From NCBI GenBank assembly GCA_937981995.1, contig CALJNC010000027.1, positions 1 through 64,000 on the forward strand: 64,000 bases of DNA, written 5' to 3'. Positions 53,216-62,097 of the stretch are shown in pieces; position 1 is the stretch's first letter, and each line of letters begins with the position of its first letter. A program made the translations under genes and the position numbers. The stretch comes from an uncultured Chitinophagaceae bacterium (GTDB lineage Bacteria > Bacteroidota > Bacteroidia > Chitinophagales > Chitinophagaceae). The notes beneath the pieces were generated by a model. That model did no database searches. It saw only the letters and a list, made by a program, of their open reading frames with translations, and was not told the origin of the DNA.

Positions 53216-53243
53216 CAAAAGTAGTTATTACAAACTACTTTTG
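53216..53243. promoter_or_regulatory. Palindromic divergent promoter of the carboxylase and lysC
   Basis: A perfect inverted repeat with 11-bp arms: 53216-53226 and 53233-53243 separated by 6 nt. The left arm read on the minus strand and the right arm read on the plus strand each end in TACTTTTG, an exact TAnnTTTG -7 element. So one element is 53216-53223 (minus, carboxylase) and the other 53236-53243 (plus, lysC). Confidence 0.6.
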
Positions 53244-53247
53244 AGTG

Positions 53248-54513
53248 GTGAAAGTTTTCAAATTTGGTGGCGCTTCCATTGAAAGTGTCGAACGTACAAA
53301 AAAGGTAGTAGAAATCATTAAAAACAATAATGATGGTAAAATGCTGGTTGTTATTTCTGCAATGGGCAAAACAACAAATGCCTTAGAGGAAATCGTCAAT
53401 TTACTATTTGACGATAATAAGGAGGGCGCTTTGGAAAAACTCAAGGACTTAAAGGAAAAGCATATTGCCTATGCAACCGAACTTTTAGATGGAGATACCG
53501 CGAAATGCAAAGACAAACTAAACGAAATTTTTACCGAAACTGAATGGACAATCAATGAACCATTAGAAAGAGGCTACAACTATTTCTATGATCAAATTGT
53601 ATGTGCTGGCGAGCTAGCTTCTACCTCTATTATTACTTTATATTTAAGTAAATTAAACATTGATAATCAATGGATAGACGCAAGAGATATAATAAGAACA
53701 AATGATACATATCGTGATGCAAAAGTAGATTGGAACTTTACTAATCAAAAAGTTTCAGAAGCAATTACACCCTTATTAGAAAAAGGAAAGCTTGTAATAA
53801 GCCAGGGTTTTATAGGAGCCACTGATGAAAATAATTCAACCACACTAGGACGAGAAGGATCAGATTTTAGCGCTGCTATTTTTGCTGCAGCCTTACATGC
53901 TGAAAGCGTAACAATTTGGAAAGATGTGCCCTCTTTGCTCAATGCTGACCCAAAACAATTTGAGAACACGGTACCTATTACCAATATTAGCTACCGCGAA
54001 ACAATTGAAATGGCGTTTTACGGTGCGCAAGTAATTCACCCTAAAACTCTAAAACCCCTACACAATAAAAATATACCTCTTTATGTGAAGTGCTTTTTGG
54101 ACGAAAGCCTACCAGGTACCAAAGTACAATCACAAGAAGATTATGTGGCCTACCCACCAATGATGGTATGGAAAAAAAATCAGGTACTTATAAGTCTAAC
54201 CACATCTGATCTATCCTTTATTACCGAAGGCAACCTTGCAAACCTTTATAGCATATTCTATGCCCACAAGGCCAAGATGAATATAATACAGAATGGCGCT
54301 ATAGGATTTGTAACTTGTATTGACAATCGCCCAAAAAAGGTCGAAAACTTGATAAACGAATTATCAGAGGAGTATAAAGTAAAGCACTCAGCAGGTCTTG
54401 ACATACTTACCATTAGACATTATACCAAAGGTTGCGAAGAAGAGTTTTTAAAGGATAGAGATGTACTCCTTACCCAACAAACCAAGACAACAATGAAATT
54501 TGTCTTAAAATAA
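53248..54513 (+). CDS. lysC: Aspartate kinase
   Basis: 421 residues from the GTG at 53248; homologues begin KVFKFGGAS here, and an in-frame GTG at 53245 is only 1 nt after the -7 element. KFGGAS (3-8) is the ATP-binding start; GREGSDFSAA and DVPSLLNADPKQF mark the kinase core, and two ACT-type segments follow (about 300-421). It phosphorylates aspartate, first step to lysine, threonine and methionine. The -7 element ends 4 nt before the start, so transcription should begin at or next to the GTG (leaderless). Confidence 0.93.
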   Translation: MKVFKFGGASIESVERTKKVVEIIKNNNDGKMLVVISAMGKTTNALEEIVNLLFDDNKEGALEKLKDLKEKHIAYATELLDGDTAKCKDKLNEIFTETEWTINEPLERGYNYFYDQIVCAGELASTSIITLYLSKLNIDNQWIDARDIIRTNDTYRDAKVDWNFTNQKVSEAITPLLEKGKLVISQGFIGATDENNSTTLGREGSDFSAAIFAAALHAESVTIWKDVPSLLNADPKQFENTVPITNISYRETIEMAFYGAQVIHPKTLKPLHNKNIPLYVKCFLDESLPGTKVQSQEDYVAYPPMMVWKKNQVLISLTTSDLSFITEGNLANLYSIFYAHKAKMNIIQNGAIGFVTCIDNRPKKVENLINELSEEYKVKHSAGLDILTIRHYTKGCEEEFLKDRDVLLTQQTKTTMKFVLK

Positions 54514-54609
54514 CCAACCCACCAACTCATATTTACGTCATATTATAAGAATCTATGCATAGACTCTTATAAACCGGGCTGCCATTTGGCTCTAAATTCG
54601 TATTTTTAT

Positions 54610-56829
54610 ATGGTGAAAACAATCTATAGTACTCTCATATTCCTGACAATATCCTTATTTGCAACTGCGCAAACAATAGTGTATGAAGAGTTTTTAAATG
54701 CTGAAATCAAACATAATGGAAGTAACATCTTAAGCCCTTTTTGTGGTGGCATTAATTCATCCCAACCAAACCATGCTGATTTAAACAATGATGGCAAAAA
54801 GGACATTACCATTTATGATGAAAATACACGAACTATTAAAACATTTATAAATGTTGGCAACGCGGGAGAGACAAAATACGAGTACCAACCCAAGTATGCC
54901 AAAAATTTCCCCTTTATCAATTATTACCTAAAACTAATAGATTACAATTGTGATAGTGTACCAGATTTAATACATAAAGGTTCAGCAGGCTTCAGTATTT
55001 ATAGAGGAAAATACAATTCAAATAATGAGTTGACCTTTGACTTCTACCAAGAACTATTCTATGCAGGCAATTTTGGACCTGTAAATGCTTATGTTCAACC
55101 AAATGATATTCCAATAGTAGCGGATATTGACAATGATGGTGACTTAGACTTTGCCTCTTTTGATGTCTTGGGCTCCTATTGCCCTTGGTATAAAAATCTG
55201 CAAGTAGAAAATAACCTTCCTTGTGACAGCATAAAAATTATTCTTGGTGACCCTTGTTATGGTAAAATGTATCAAACTTTTTTAAGAACGCACGAGTTAA
55301 ATTTAAATGCAGCATGTCAAGTTGTTGTAACTCCTAGTAGCAATAAAAAACAACGCCATAGTGGAAATTGCATTTTATCAATTGATATGAATGGCGACGG
55401 ACTAAAGGATATGTTGGGTGCAAATATTTCATTTAGCGATGCTCAATTACTTATTAATACAGGCACTAGTACCGCACCAAAATTCACAATTCAAGATACG
55501 CTTTTTGATGCCGACGGACATCAATTAGAGTTAGGCACATGGCCTTCACCTTTCTATTTTGATATTGATAATGACAATGATAAAGATTTAGTTTTTACAC
55601 CGCATAACGATAATATAAGCAGTGCTAATTATAATGCTATGGCGGTTTATCGCAATGATGGCACAACCGCAAACCCAAACTTTAAATGGACAAATGATAG
55701 CGCATTTGTAGATCAAATAATAGACGTAGGACGTAATAGCCACCCTACCCTGTTTGATTATGACAAAGACGGTAAAGAAGATTTATTTATAGGAGGCGAA
55801 GGGTATTATAACACCACCAGTAAAAGTAGAGTAAGTCATATATACCATTATAAAAATACGAGCACAGTTGGTAATGTATCCTTTGAGTTAGTTACCAATG
55901 ATTTTTTAAACCTTACAACTCAAAACTATCAAGGCATCTATCCCACATTTGGCGACATTACAGGTGACGGAATTGATGATCTAGTTTTTGGTAATGACTC
56001 GGGCACTATTGTAGTTTATGAGAATATGGCTACAAGTAATACCTCACAAGCTAACTTCAATTTTCTAACAAATAATTATATAGGTATTGATGTAGGCAAT
56101 TATAGTTTCCCATTAATTCATGACCTAAACGCAGACGGAAAAACTGACTTACTAATTGGATGCGAGGCAGGAACACTTTGGTTATACGAAGACACAAGTG
56201 CTACAAGCAACAAAGAATTTAAACGAATAGATAGTGCCATAAGCGGCATTAAAACCGGTAGCATTTTCTCATTTTTCTCGTATGGAGTACCCTATATAGG
56301 TTCAGTGGATAGTTCAAATAAAGAGTACTTACTCGTAGGTACTACCAATGGAACGGTGGAACGCTATGATAATTTTTACAACCAACATACAAACTGGATA
56401 CGTAAAGATTCTAATATGGCCGAAATACAAACTGCTTACCGAGCAGCTCCTGCTGTTGGCGACCTAGATGGCGACCTAAGACCAGAACTTTTAATTGGAA
56501 ACCAAAATGGCGGCCTACGCTTATTTCAATTTGTAAAAAATATTGATAGCTCAGTGAATACTCGGAATCTGGTTAAAAACTCAATTTCAATACAATTATT
56601 CCCTAATCCTGTAAGTAACGCACTTTGGATAAAAGCGCCTCAAAACATTAGCTCCTTGGAGTCTTATAAAATATTTGACGTATCTGGTAGAATGGTAAAA
56701 GAACATAAAACAACACTTGAACTAGCCTACCCTATTACAACATCAGATTTATCTAGTGGTTTATACTTTATTGAAGTTTCATTTGGCAAAGACTTACTGG
56801 CAATAGGTAAGTTTATGAAAAAGAACTAG
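54610..56829 (+). CDS. FG-GAP repeat protein with T9SS type A sorting domain
   Basis: 739 residues from the ATG at 54610, which gives a signal peptide (MVKTIYSTLIFLTISLFATAQ); an in-frame TTG at 54586 adds eight unlike residues. The body has about eight FG-GAP/VCBS-type calcium motifs (DLNNDGKKD, DIDNDGDLD, DMNGDGLKD, DIDNDNDKD, DYDKDGKED, DITGDGIDD, DLNADGKTD) forming an integrin-like propeller. The C-terminus (about 660-739: LFPNPVSNALWI, YKIFDVSGRMVKEH, SSGLYFIEVSF) is a type A sorting domain. It is exported by the T9SS, probably as a surface adhesin-like or enzyme-associated protein; function not known. Confidence 0.88.
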   Translation: MVKTIYSTLIFLTISLFATAQTIVYEEFLNAEIKHNGSNILSPFCGGINSSQPNHADLNNDGKKDITIYDENTRTIKTFINVGNAGETKYEYQPKYAKNFPFINYYLKLIDYNCDSVPDLIHKGSAGFSIYRGKYNSNNELTFDFYQELFYAGNFGPVNAYVQPNDIPIVADIDNDGDLDFASFDVLGSYCPWYKNLQVENNLPCDSIKIILGDPCYGKMYQTFLRTHELNLNAACQVVVTPSSNKKQRHSGNCILSIDMNGDGLKDMLGANISFSDAQLLINTGTSTAPKFTIQDTLFDADGHQLELGTWPSPFYFDIDNDNDKDLVFTPHNDNISSANYNAMAVYRNDGTTANPNFKWTNDSAFVDQIIDVGRNSHPTLFDYDKDGKEDLFIGGEGYYNTTSKSRVSHIYHYKNTSTVGNVSFELVTNDFLNLTTQNYQGIYPTFGDITGDGIDDLVFGNDSGTIVVYENMATSNTSQANFNFLTNNYIGIDVGNYSFPLIHDLNADGKTDLLIGCEAGTLWLYEDTSATSNKEFKRIDSAISGIKTGSIFSFFSYGVPYIGSVDSSNKEYLLVGTTNGTVERYDNFYNQHTNWIRKDSNMAEIQTAYRAAPAVGDLDGDLRPELLIGNQNGGLRLFQFVKNIDSSVNTRNLVKNSISIQLFPNPVSNALWIKAPQNISSLESYKIFDVSGRMVKEHKTTLELAYPITTSDLSSGLYFIEVSFGKDLLAIGKFMKKN

Positions 56830-56883
56830 CGCAAAGCACTGTTAAGGTTTTTACTAAAAAGCTATTATTGTTGCTTTCAATTC

Positions 56884-56891
56884 TATCTTTG
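56884..56891 (+). promoter_or_regulatory. ribBA promoter -7 element
   Basis: TATCTTTG, exact TAnnTTTG, ending 7 nt before the ATG. The leader is too short for an FMN riboswitch. Confidence 0.5.
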
Positions 56892-56898
56892 CAAGTAC

Positions 56899-58116
56899 AT
56901 GGATGCAATAAAATTTCACAGTATTGAAGAAGCAATTGAGGATGTCAAAAATGGCAAACTTGTAATTGTAGTAGACGACGAGGATCGTGAAAATGAAGGC
57001 GACTTTTTATGCGCAGCTCAAGCAGTTACGCCTGAAATAATAAACTTTATGGCGCGCGAAGGACGTGGTTTAATTTGCGCACCGCTATTAGAAGAACGCT
57101 GCGACGAGCTTAAGCTTGATGCCATGGTTGCCGAAAATAAAAATACCGACACACTTAAAACAGCCTTTACCGTATCAGTAGATTTAATTGGCCATGGTTG
57201 CACAACGGGTATTTCTGCGCAGGACCGCTCTAAAACAATACAAGCATTAATTCATCCTGACACAAAACCAGAGGAACTTGCCCGACCAGGACATATTTTC
57301 CCATTACGAGCTCGAAAAGGAGGTGTATTACGCCGAGCGGGTCATACAGAGGCGGCCATAGATTTAGCTAGACTTGCTGGCTTTGAGCCCGCAGGAGTAA
57401 TAGTAGAAATCATGAGTGAGGACGGCACGATGGCAAGATTGCCTGAGCTTGTAGAACTTTCAAAAAAACTAGATCTTAAATTAATATGCATACAAGATTT
57501 GATTAATTATCGAATGGAGCAAGAAGATTATGTAAAAGAAGAGATAAGAGTAAAAATGCCAACGCAATACGGTGATTTTGAATTAGTAACATTTGAAGAC
57601 ACCAAAACAAATGAGCTACATCATGCAATGATTAAAGGGAGGTGGGAGAAAGATGAGCCATTATTAGTACGTGTGCATAGTTCATGTTTTACAGGTGATA
57701 TTCTACATTCAATGCGCTGCGATTGTGGCGAGCAGTTAAATGCAGCATTGGCCCTAGTTGAAAAAGAAGGTAAAGGTGTTGTGCTTTATATGAATCAAGA
57801 AGGCCGAGGCATTGGCTTGCTTAATAAATTAAAAGCTTATAAACTGCAGGAGGAAGGATATGATACTGTTGAGGCTAATTTAAAACTTGGTTTCTCAATG
57901 GATGCACGCGATTATGGAGTTGGTGCTCAGATTTTACGCAAGCTTAATATTTCTAATATTCGTTTAATTTCCAATAATCCTAAAAAACGTGCTGGCTTGC
58001 TAGGCTATGGACTTCAAATAGTAGAAACGGTGCCTATTGAAATCAAACCAAATACACATAACGAAAAGTATTTAACTACAAAACGAGACAAACTGGGCCA
58101 TAATATTTTAAAATAG
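56899..58116 (+). CDS. ribBA: Bifunctional 3,4-dihydroxy-2-butanone-4-phosphate synthase / GTP cyclohydrolase II
   Basis: 405 residues. RibB part (1-200): [16 protein letters not shown] (about 26-41) with the metal-binding Glu and [16 protein letters not shown]. RibA part (about 205-400): [18 protein letters not shown], where the three Cys are the zinc ligands, and NQEGRGIGL. The two parts start the riboflavin pathway from ribulose-5-phosphate and GTP. No riboswitch is present upstream. Confidence 0.97.
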   Translation: MDAIKFHSIEEAIEDVKNGKLVIVVDDEDRENEGDFLCAAQAVTPEIINFMAREGRGLICAPLLEERCDELKLDAMVAENKNTDTLKTAFTVSVDLIGHGCTTGISAQDRSKTIQALIHPDTKPEELARPGHIFPLRARKGGVLRRAGHTEAAIDLARLAGFEPAGVIVEIMSEDGTMARLPELVELSKKLDLKLICIQDLINYRMEQEDYVKEEIRVKMPTQYGDFELVTFEDTKTNELHHAMIKGRWEKDEPLLVRVHSSCFTGDILHSMRCDCGEQLNAALALVEKEGKGVVLYMNQEGRGIGLLNKLKAYKLQEEGYDTVEANLKLGFSMDARDYGVGAQILRKLNISNIRLISNNPKKRAGLLGYGLQIVETVPIEIKPNTHNEKYLTTKRDKLGHNILK

Positions 58117-58136
58117 ACTAAGTACCTTAGCCTGGC

Positions 58137-58715
58137 ATGCTTCAAACGCTTTTAAAAGAAATAAAATCTTGCACCGTATGTCAGGAGACCTTACCATTTG
58201 GTTGTAATCCTGTTCTCAACGCAAGTAAAAAAAGCAAAATATTAATAATTGGGCAAGCACCAGGGTTAAAAGTTCATAATACTGGTATTCCTTGGAATGA
58301 TGCTAGCGGTAATAACCTACGTAAATGGCTCAATGTAGATGAATCAACATTCTACAATCCGGATAATTTTGCTATAGTTCCCATGGGATTTTGCTATCCG
58401 GGTACTGGAAAAAACGGAGATTATCCACCTAAAAAAGAATGCGCTCCACTATGGCATAAATCCTTAATTGATTATATGCCCGAGCTCGAACTCACCTTAT
58501 TAATAGGACTCCATGCACAGAAATACTACCTAGGCAAAACATTAAAGAAAAACTTAACTGAAACTGTAAAGGCCTATAATGAATACTTGCCCAAATATCT
58601 GCCATTACCTCACCCATCTCCTAGAAATAATATTTGGCAAAAGAAAAATCAGTGGTTTCCTCACGATGTCCTACCCGCATTAAAAGAACAAGTGAGTAAC
58701 TTAATAAACGTTTAA
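58137..58715 (+). CDS. Uracil-DNA glycosylase superfamily protein
   Basis: 192 residues. The GQAPGLKVHNTGIPWNDASG segment (about 39-58) is the active-site motif A of the UDG superfamily and HPSPRNN (about 162-168) is motif B. Two cysteines near the N-terminus (CTVC, 12-15) may be part of an iron-sulfur cluster as in family 4, but the other two expected cysteines are not clear. It should remove uracil or related bases from DNA. Follows ribBA by 20 nt. Confidence 0.85.
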   Translation: MLQTLLKEIKSCTVCQETLPFGCNPVLNASKKSKILIIGQAPGLKVHNTGIPWNDASGNNLRKWLNVDESTFYNPDNFAIVPMGFCYPGTGKNGDYPPKKECAPLWHKSLIDYMPELELTLLIGLHAQKYYLGKTLKKNLTETVKAYNEYLPKYLPLPHPSPRNNIWQKKNQWFPHDVLPALKEQVSNLINV

Positions 58716-58737
58716 GTAATACAAACAATTCTATTTG

Positions 58738-58745
58738 TACATTTG
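58738..58745 (+). promoter_or_regulatory. Promoter -7 element of the CorC-like gene
   Basis: TACATTTG, exact TAnnTTTG, 10 nt before the ATG. Confidence 0.5.
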
Positions 58746-58755
58746 AAGTATAACT

Positions 58756-59829
58756 ATGGCATTCTTATTAGGTTTTTTTCTACTTTCAATTGTCTTCTCA
58801 TTTTTATGTTCAGTTTGGGAAGCAGTACTTTTATCAGTTACTCCATCCTACATTAAACGTAAGGAACAAGATGACCCTACAACAGGGAAACTCTTAGCAT
58901 CTCTCAAAAAAGATATTGACAAACCTTTATCAGCTATTCTTACTTTAAATACAATTGCTCATACGGTTGGAGCTATTGGTGTAGGTGCACAGGCAGGTAA
59001 AATATTTGGAGCTAACAAACTTGATATTTTTGGATTTGAGTTATCGTATGAATCTATTGTAGCAACCGTAATGACTTTAGCTATTCTTTTTTTATCAGAA
59101 ATTATACCTAAAACCATTGGTGCAAATAACTGGAAATCATTAGCTCCATTTACTGCAAAATCTTTACAATTTTTATCTATGTTGCTTAAACCATTTATTT
59201 GGGTAAGTTCTAAAATTACCGGCTTCTTAAAAAAGGATAAAAGTAAAAGTGTATTTAGCAAACAGGATTTCTCAGCTATGGTTGATGTAGTAAGTGAGAG
59301 TGGCGATCTTTCCTTAGAAGATCATAAACTTATAAAAAACCTATTACAATTTGACGACTTAGCTGTCCGCGATATCATGACACCAAGAACAGTTATGATT
59401 ATGGCCGATGAATCTTTAAGCATGGATGATTTCTATAAAAAAAATAAAGTCCGCTCCTTCTCAAGAATTCCTTTGTATCAAGAAACGAAAGATGAAGTAA
59501 CGGGTATTTTATTGAAAGATCATTTGCTACAACACTTACTTGAAGGTGACCCTACTGCTCCACTAAGCAGCATTAGCCGCGAGGCTACTTTTGTACCTGG
59601 CTCAATGACCATGCGTAAAGTATTTGAAACTTTAAACGAAAAGCAAGAGCACCTTGCTATTGTTGTAGATGAATATGGTGGCGTAATGGGCTTAGTAACC
59701 TTGGAGGATATTATTGAAACCTTATTTGGCTTTGAAATAGTTGATGAAACAGATGCGATTACTGATCCGCAAAAATTTGCTAGGCAAAAATGGGAAGCAA
59801 GAGCTAAGAAGCTTGGCTTGATTGAATAA
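58756..59829 (+). CDS. CNNM/CorC-like transporter-associated protein
   Basis: 357 residues: a DUF21 membrane domain (about 1-170, four helices, with ILTLNTIAHTVGAIGVGAQ and SEIIPKTIGANNWK), then a CBS pair (about 205-330: DIMTPRTVMIMADESLS and HLAIVVDEYGGVMGLVTLEDIIE). The usual C-terminal CorC_HlyC domain is missing; the protein ends soon after the CBS pair. It may move Mg2+ or regulate it; often called hemolysin but there is no evidence for that activity. Confidence 0.88.
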   Translation: MAFLLGFFLLSIVFSFLCSVWEAVLLSVTPSYIKRKEQDDPTTGKLLASLKKDIDKPLSAILTLNTIAHTVGAIGVGAQAGKIFGANKLDIFGFELSYESIVATVMTLAILFLSEIIPKTIGANNWKSLAPFTAKSLQFLSMLLKPFIWVSSKITGFLKKDKSKSVFSKQDFSAMVDVVSESGDLSLEDHKLIKNLLQFDDLAVRDIMTPRTVMIMADESLSMDDFYKKNKVRSFSRIPLYQETKDEVTGILLKDHLLQHLLEGDPTAPLSSISREATFVPGSMTMRKVFETLNEKQEHLAIVVDEYGGVMGLVTLEDIIETLFGFEIVDETDAITDPQKFARQKWEARAKKLGLIE

Positions 59830-59903
59830 AATATACTGAATTAAAAGATTGCTAAAACTGCTGCAATAACAAGAGGAAAAGGTTCTGACTTAAATCCTTT
59901 TTT

Positions 59904-59911
59904 TATATTTG
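59904..59911 (+). promoter_or_regulatory. Promoter -7 element of the MauE-thioredoxin gene
   Basis: TATATTTG, exact TAnnTTTG, 28 nt before the ATG. Confidence 0.5.
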
Positions 59912-59939
59912 TAGAGACACCAAAACATCTTAACGAATT

Positions 59940-61175
59940 ATGGAAAAACCAAGCAATTTTTTTAGTAGAAATAAGAATGCAATCGCATGGATTATACGAA
60001 TTGTTATTTTCATTTTATTCCTAGTTTCGGCATTAGCCAAAATGTACAAATCTATTGTTCCATTAGAACCATCAATTTGGGGATTTGAAAAACAATTAGT
60101 TGACCTTGGCATTTGCGATTGGTGTTGGGCGCATTACTTAGCTCGTATAATTATTGGTATTGAATTAGCTCTAGCTTTTGCCATACTGCAACCTCACTTA
60201 CTTAAGAAAATTGTAATACCCGTTACGATTGCCTTGCTGGCCGCATTTTGCATTCATTTAGGAATTCAAATGGCTGAACTAGGCATTTTTGCTGATAGTA
60301 ATTGTGGGTGTTTCGGAGAACTAATACCAATGACACCCTTTGAGGCTTTTGTAAAAAATATTATCGCCATTGGTTTACTTGTTTGGTTATTTAAGCTGCT
60401 GCCCACTAAAAAAGAATCATGGCGAAATATGATTAACCTAATTGCCATATTTTTAGCTTGTGCATTATTTATGTTTATAGCTTTTCCTTTTTGCCCTTGT
60501 GGAAAAGAAAACCCAAATACTATTGCAACAAGCCTTCCATTAAAAGATACTGCCCAGATTGTAGAAACTGAAACAAAACAGATTGATAGTATTCAAACCG
60601 CTTTGGCAAATGACAGTCTCCTTTCAGCAAATGAGAAACAACGAATCCAAGACTCATTAAACCTAGCAAAAACGAACTTAGAAAAGGAAGAAGCAGCTCG
60701 TAAAAAAGCTGAAGAAGAGCGCAAAGTAAAAGAAGCCGAAGAAGCAAAAAAAGCAGTAGCTGCAGGTCCCAAAGCAGTAGTTTCAAGGTTTGCTACAATG
60801 AATACGTTTAGCGGTAAAAAAGTAAATGTAGATCAAGGCAAAAAAACGATTTGCATGTTTGCGCCAGGTTGTGACCATTGCCAACACACAGCTAAGTTAT
60901 TGGGCGAGCTTGCCAAGAAAGGCAATACCCCTCCTGTATTTATTTACTTCATGGACGAAGAGCCAGAAAAAATTCCTGAGTTTTTTGAAAAGGCAGGTGT
61001 TACATTCCCTTATCAAGTATTAGGTATTGGTAACTTTTGGGACCTTTTATCTGAAGGAAGTACTCCAGGAGTATTTGGAATGTGGAATGGCAACATTATT
61101 CAAACCTATGAGGGCATTGCCGAAAATGAATTTGACTTAGAGAAATTTAAGAAATTTGCTTTACCCCAAAAATAA
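59940..61175 (+). CDS. BT_3928-type protein: MauE/DoxX membrane domain plus thioredoxin-like domain
   Basis: 411 residues. Residues 1-190 hold four or five helices of the MauE/DoxX kind with several Cys in the membrane domain (CDWCWAHYL, CGCFGEL, CPCG). A charged Lys/Glu/Ala helix (about 220-285) follows, then a thioredoxin-like domain (about 290-411) with the redox motif CDHC in APGCDHCQHTAK. The design suggests electrons pass from the membrane disulfide reductase part to the periplasmic thioredoxin, like DsbD or VKOR systems. This is an inference. Confidence 0.82.
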   Translation: MEKPSNFFSRNKNAIAWIIRIVIFILFLVSALAKMYKSIVPLEPSIWGFEKQLVDLGICDWCWAHYLARIIIGIELALAFAILQPHLLKKIVIPVTIALLAAFCIHLGIQMAELGIFADSNCGCFGELIPMTPFEAFVKNIIAIGLLVWLFKLLPTKKESWRNMINLIAIFLACALFMFIAFPFCPCGKENPNTIATSLPLKDTAQIVETETKQIDSIQTALANDSLLSANEKQRIQDSLNLAKTNLEKEEAARKKAEEERKVKEAEEAKKAVAAGPKAVVSRFATMNTFSGKKVNVDQGKKTICMFAPGCDHCQHTAKLLGELAKKGNTPPVFIYFMDEEPEKIPEFFEKAGVTFPYQVLGIGNFWDLLSEGSTPGVFGMWNGNIIQTYEGIAENEFDLEKFKKFALPQK

Positions 61176-61249
61176 ATTGTACTATTTCTGTCATTTTCTT
61201 GTAATGAATTAATCTAGCATACGTCAAATGTTTGTATTAAATTTACGGC

Positions 61250-61819
61250 ATGGCTAATACGCTTAACCCTAAAGGATGGGTAAAAAACTATGCTGATTAT
61301 TTGTACAATCACGCTATGTATCGAACAAGAAATTCAGCATTATCAGAAGATTTAGTACAAGATACTTTTGTTTCTGCTTATAAAGCAAAAGATAATTTTA
61401 AAGGTGCTGCAAGTGAAAAAACTTGGTTGGTTACAATACTAAAAAATAAAATTATTGATCATTATAGAAAGGCATCTACTCGCAAGCAAGTGAATGTTTC
61501 GCAATTAGGCGATGCTGCGGATTACTTTTTTGATACTACGAATGAAGATGGTGCCAATGGCTCACCAAGAGGTGCTCAAATGCAAACAGAAGGCATGAAC
61601 CTTACTGAACAAAATGAATTAAACGGTATCCTATTTAGCTGTTTTGATAAACTGCCGGAGAAGTGGGGTGAGATAAGTAAAATGAAACTAGTTGACGACG
61701 CAACAACCGAGGAAATAACCAAGGCATTTAATATCACAAAAAGTAACTTTTGGGTTATATTGCACAGAGCAAAATTACAATTGCGCGAGTGCCTACAACA
61801 TAATTGGGTAAACGAATAA
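61250..61819 (+). CDS. ECF-type RNA polymerase sigma factor
   Basis: 189 residues with region 2 (about 20-75: LSEDLVQDTFVSAYKAKDNFKGAASEKTWLVTI) and region 4 (about 120-180: KLPEKWGEISKMKLVDDATTEEI then an HTH). It is followed 2 nt later by a small protein with a zinc anti-sigma motif, so the two are a likely sigma/anti-sigma pair. A near -7 element TAAATTTA ends 4 nt before the ATG. Confidence 0.9.
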   Translation: MANTLNPKGWVKNYADYLYNHAMYRTRNSALSEDLVQDTFVSAYKAKDNFKGAASEKTWLVTILKNKIIDHYRKASTRKQVNVSQLGDAADYFFDTTNEDGANGSPRGAQMQTEGMNLTEQNELNGILFSCFDKLPEKWGEISKMKLVDDATTEEITKAFNITKSNFWVILHRAKLQLRECLQHNWVNE

Positions 61820-61821
61820 GC

Positions 61822-62094
61822 ATGGAAGAAGAACAAGAAATACCTAAATCAGTAATTATAGACTGTAGTACGGCTGCCCTGCTTAATACCATTAAAGAGG
61901 CTGGTGATATTACTTTTTATCAACGGATCCAATTAGCCTATCACAATATGGGCTGCTCCCTTTGCAAACTATGGGCAAAACATTCAGCTAAGGTTACTAA
62001 AATGATGAAAAACGCATTTGCCGATGGCGAACACAAAATGTCCGAAGAGAAAAAAGAGAAAATGGAAAAAAAAATGGACGATCTATTTATTTAA
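61822..62094 (+). CDS. Small soluble zinc anti-sigma-like protein
   Basis: 90 residues from the ATG at 61822; upstream in-frame TTG lies in the sigma gene. It has the ZAS zinc motif HX3CX2C (H41, C45, C48) in YHNMGCSLCKLW and an upstream helix, then a Lys/Glu-rich C-terminal helix. There is no membrane segment, so it would act as a cytoplasmic anti-sigma or redox-sensing partner of the sigma factor 2 nt upstream. Family is known from other bacteria as short zf-HC2 anti-sigma proteins. Confidence 0.72.
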   Translation: MEEEQEIPKSVIIDCSTAALLNTIKEAGDITFYQRIQLAYHNMGCSLCKLWAKHSAKVTKMMKNAFADGEHKMSEEKKEKMEKKMDDLFI

Positions 62095-62097
62095 ATT

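Noticed and set aside
56830-56898. FMN riboswitch upstream of ribBA
   Set aside because: The gap is 69 nt and the -7 element ends 7 nt before the ATG, leaving no transcribed leader.
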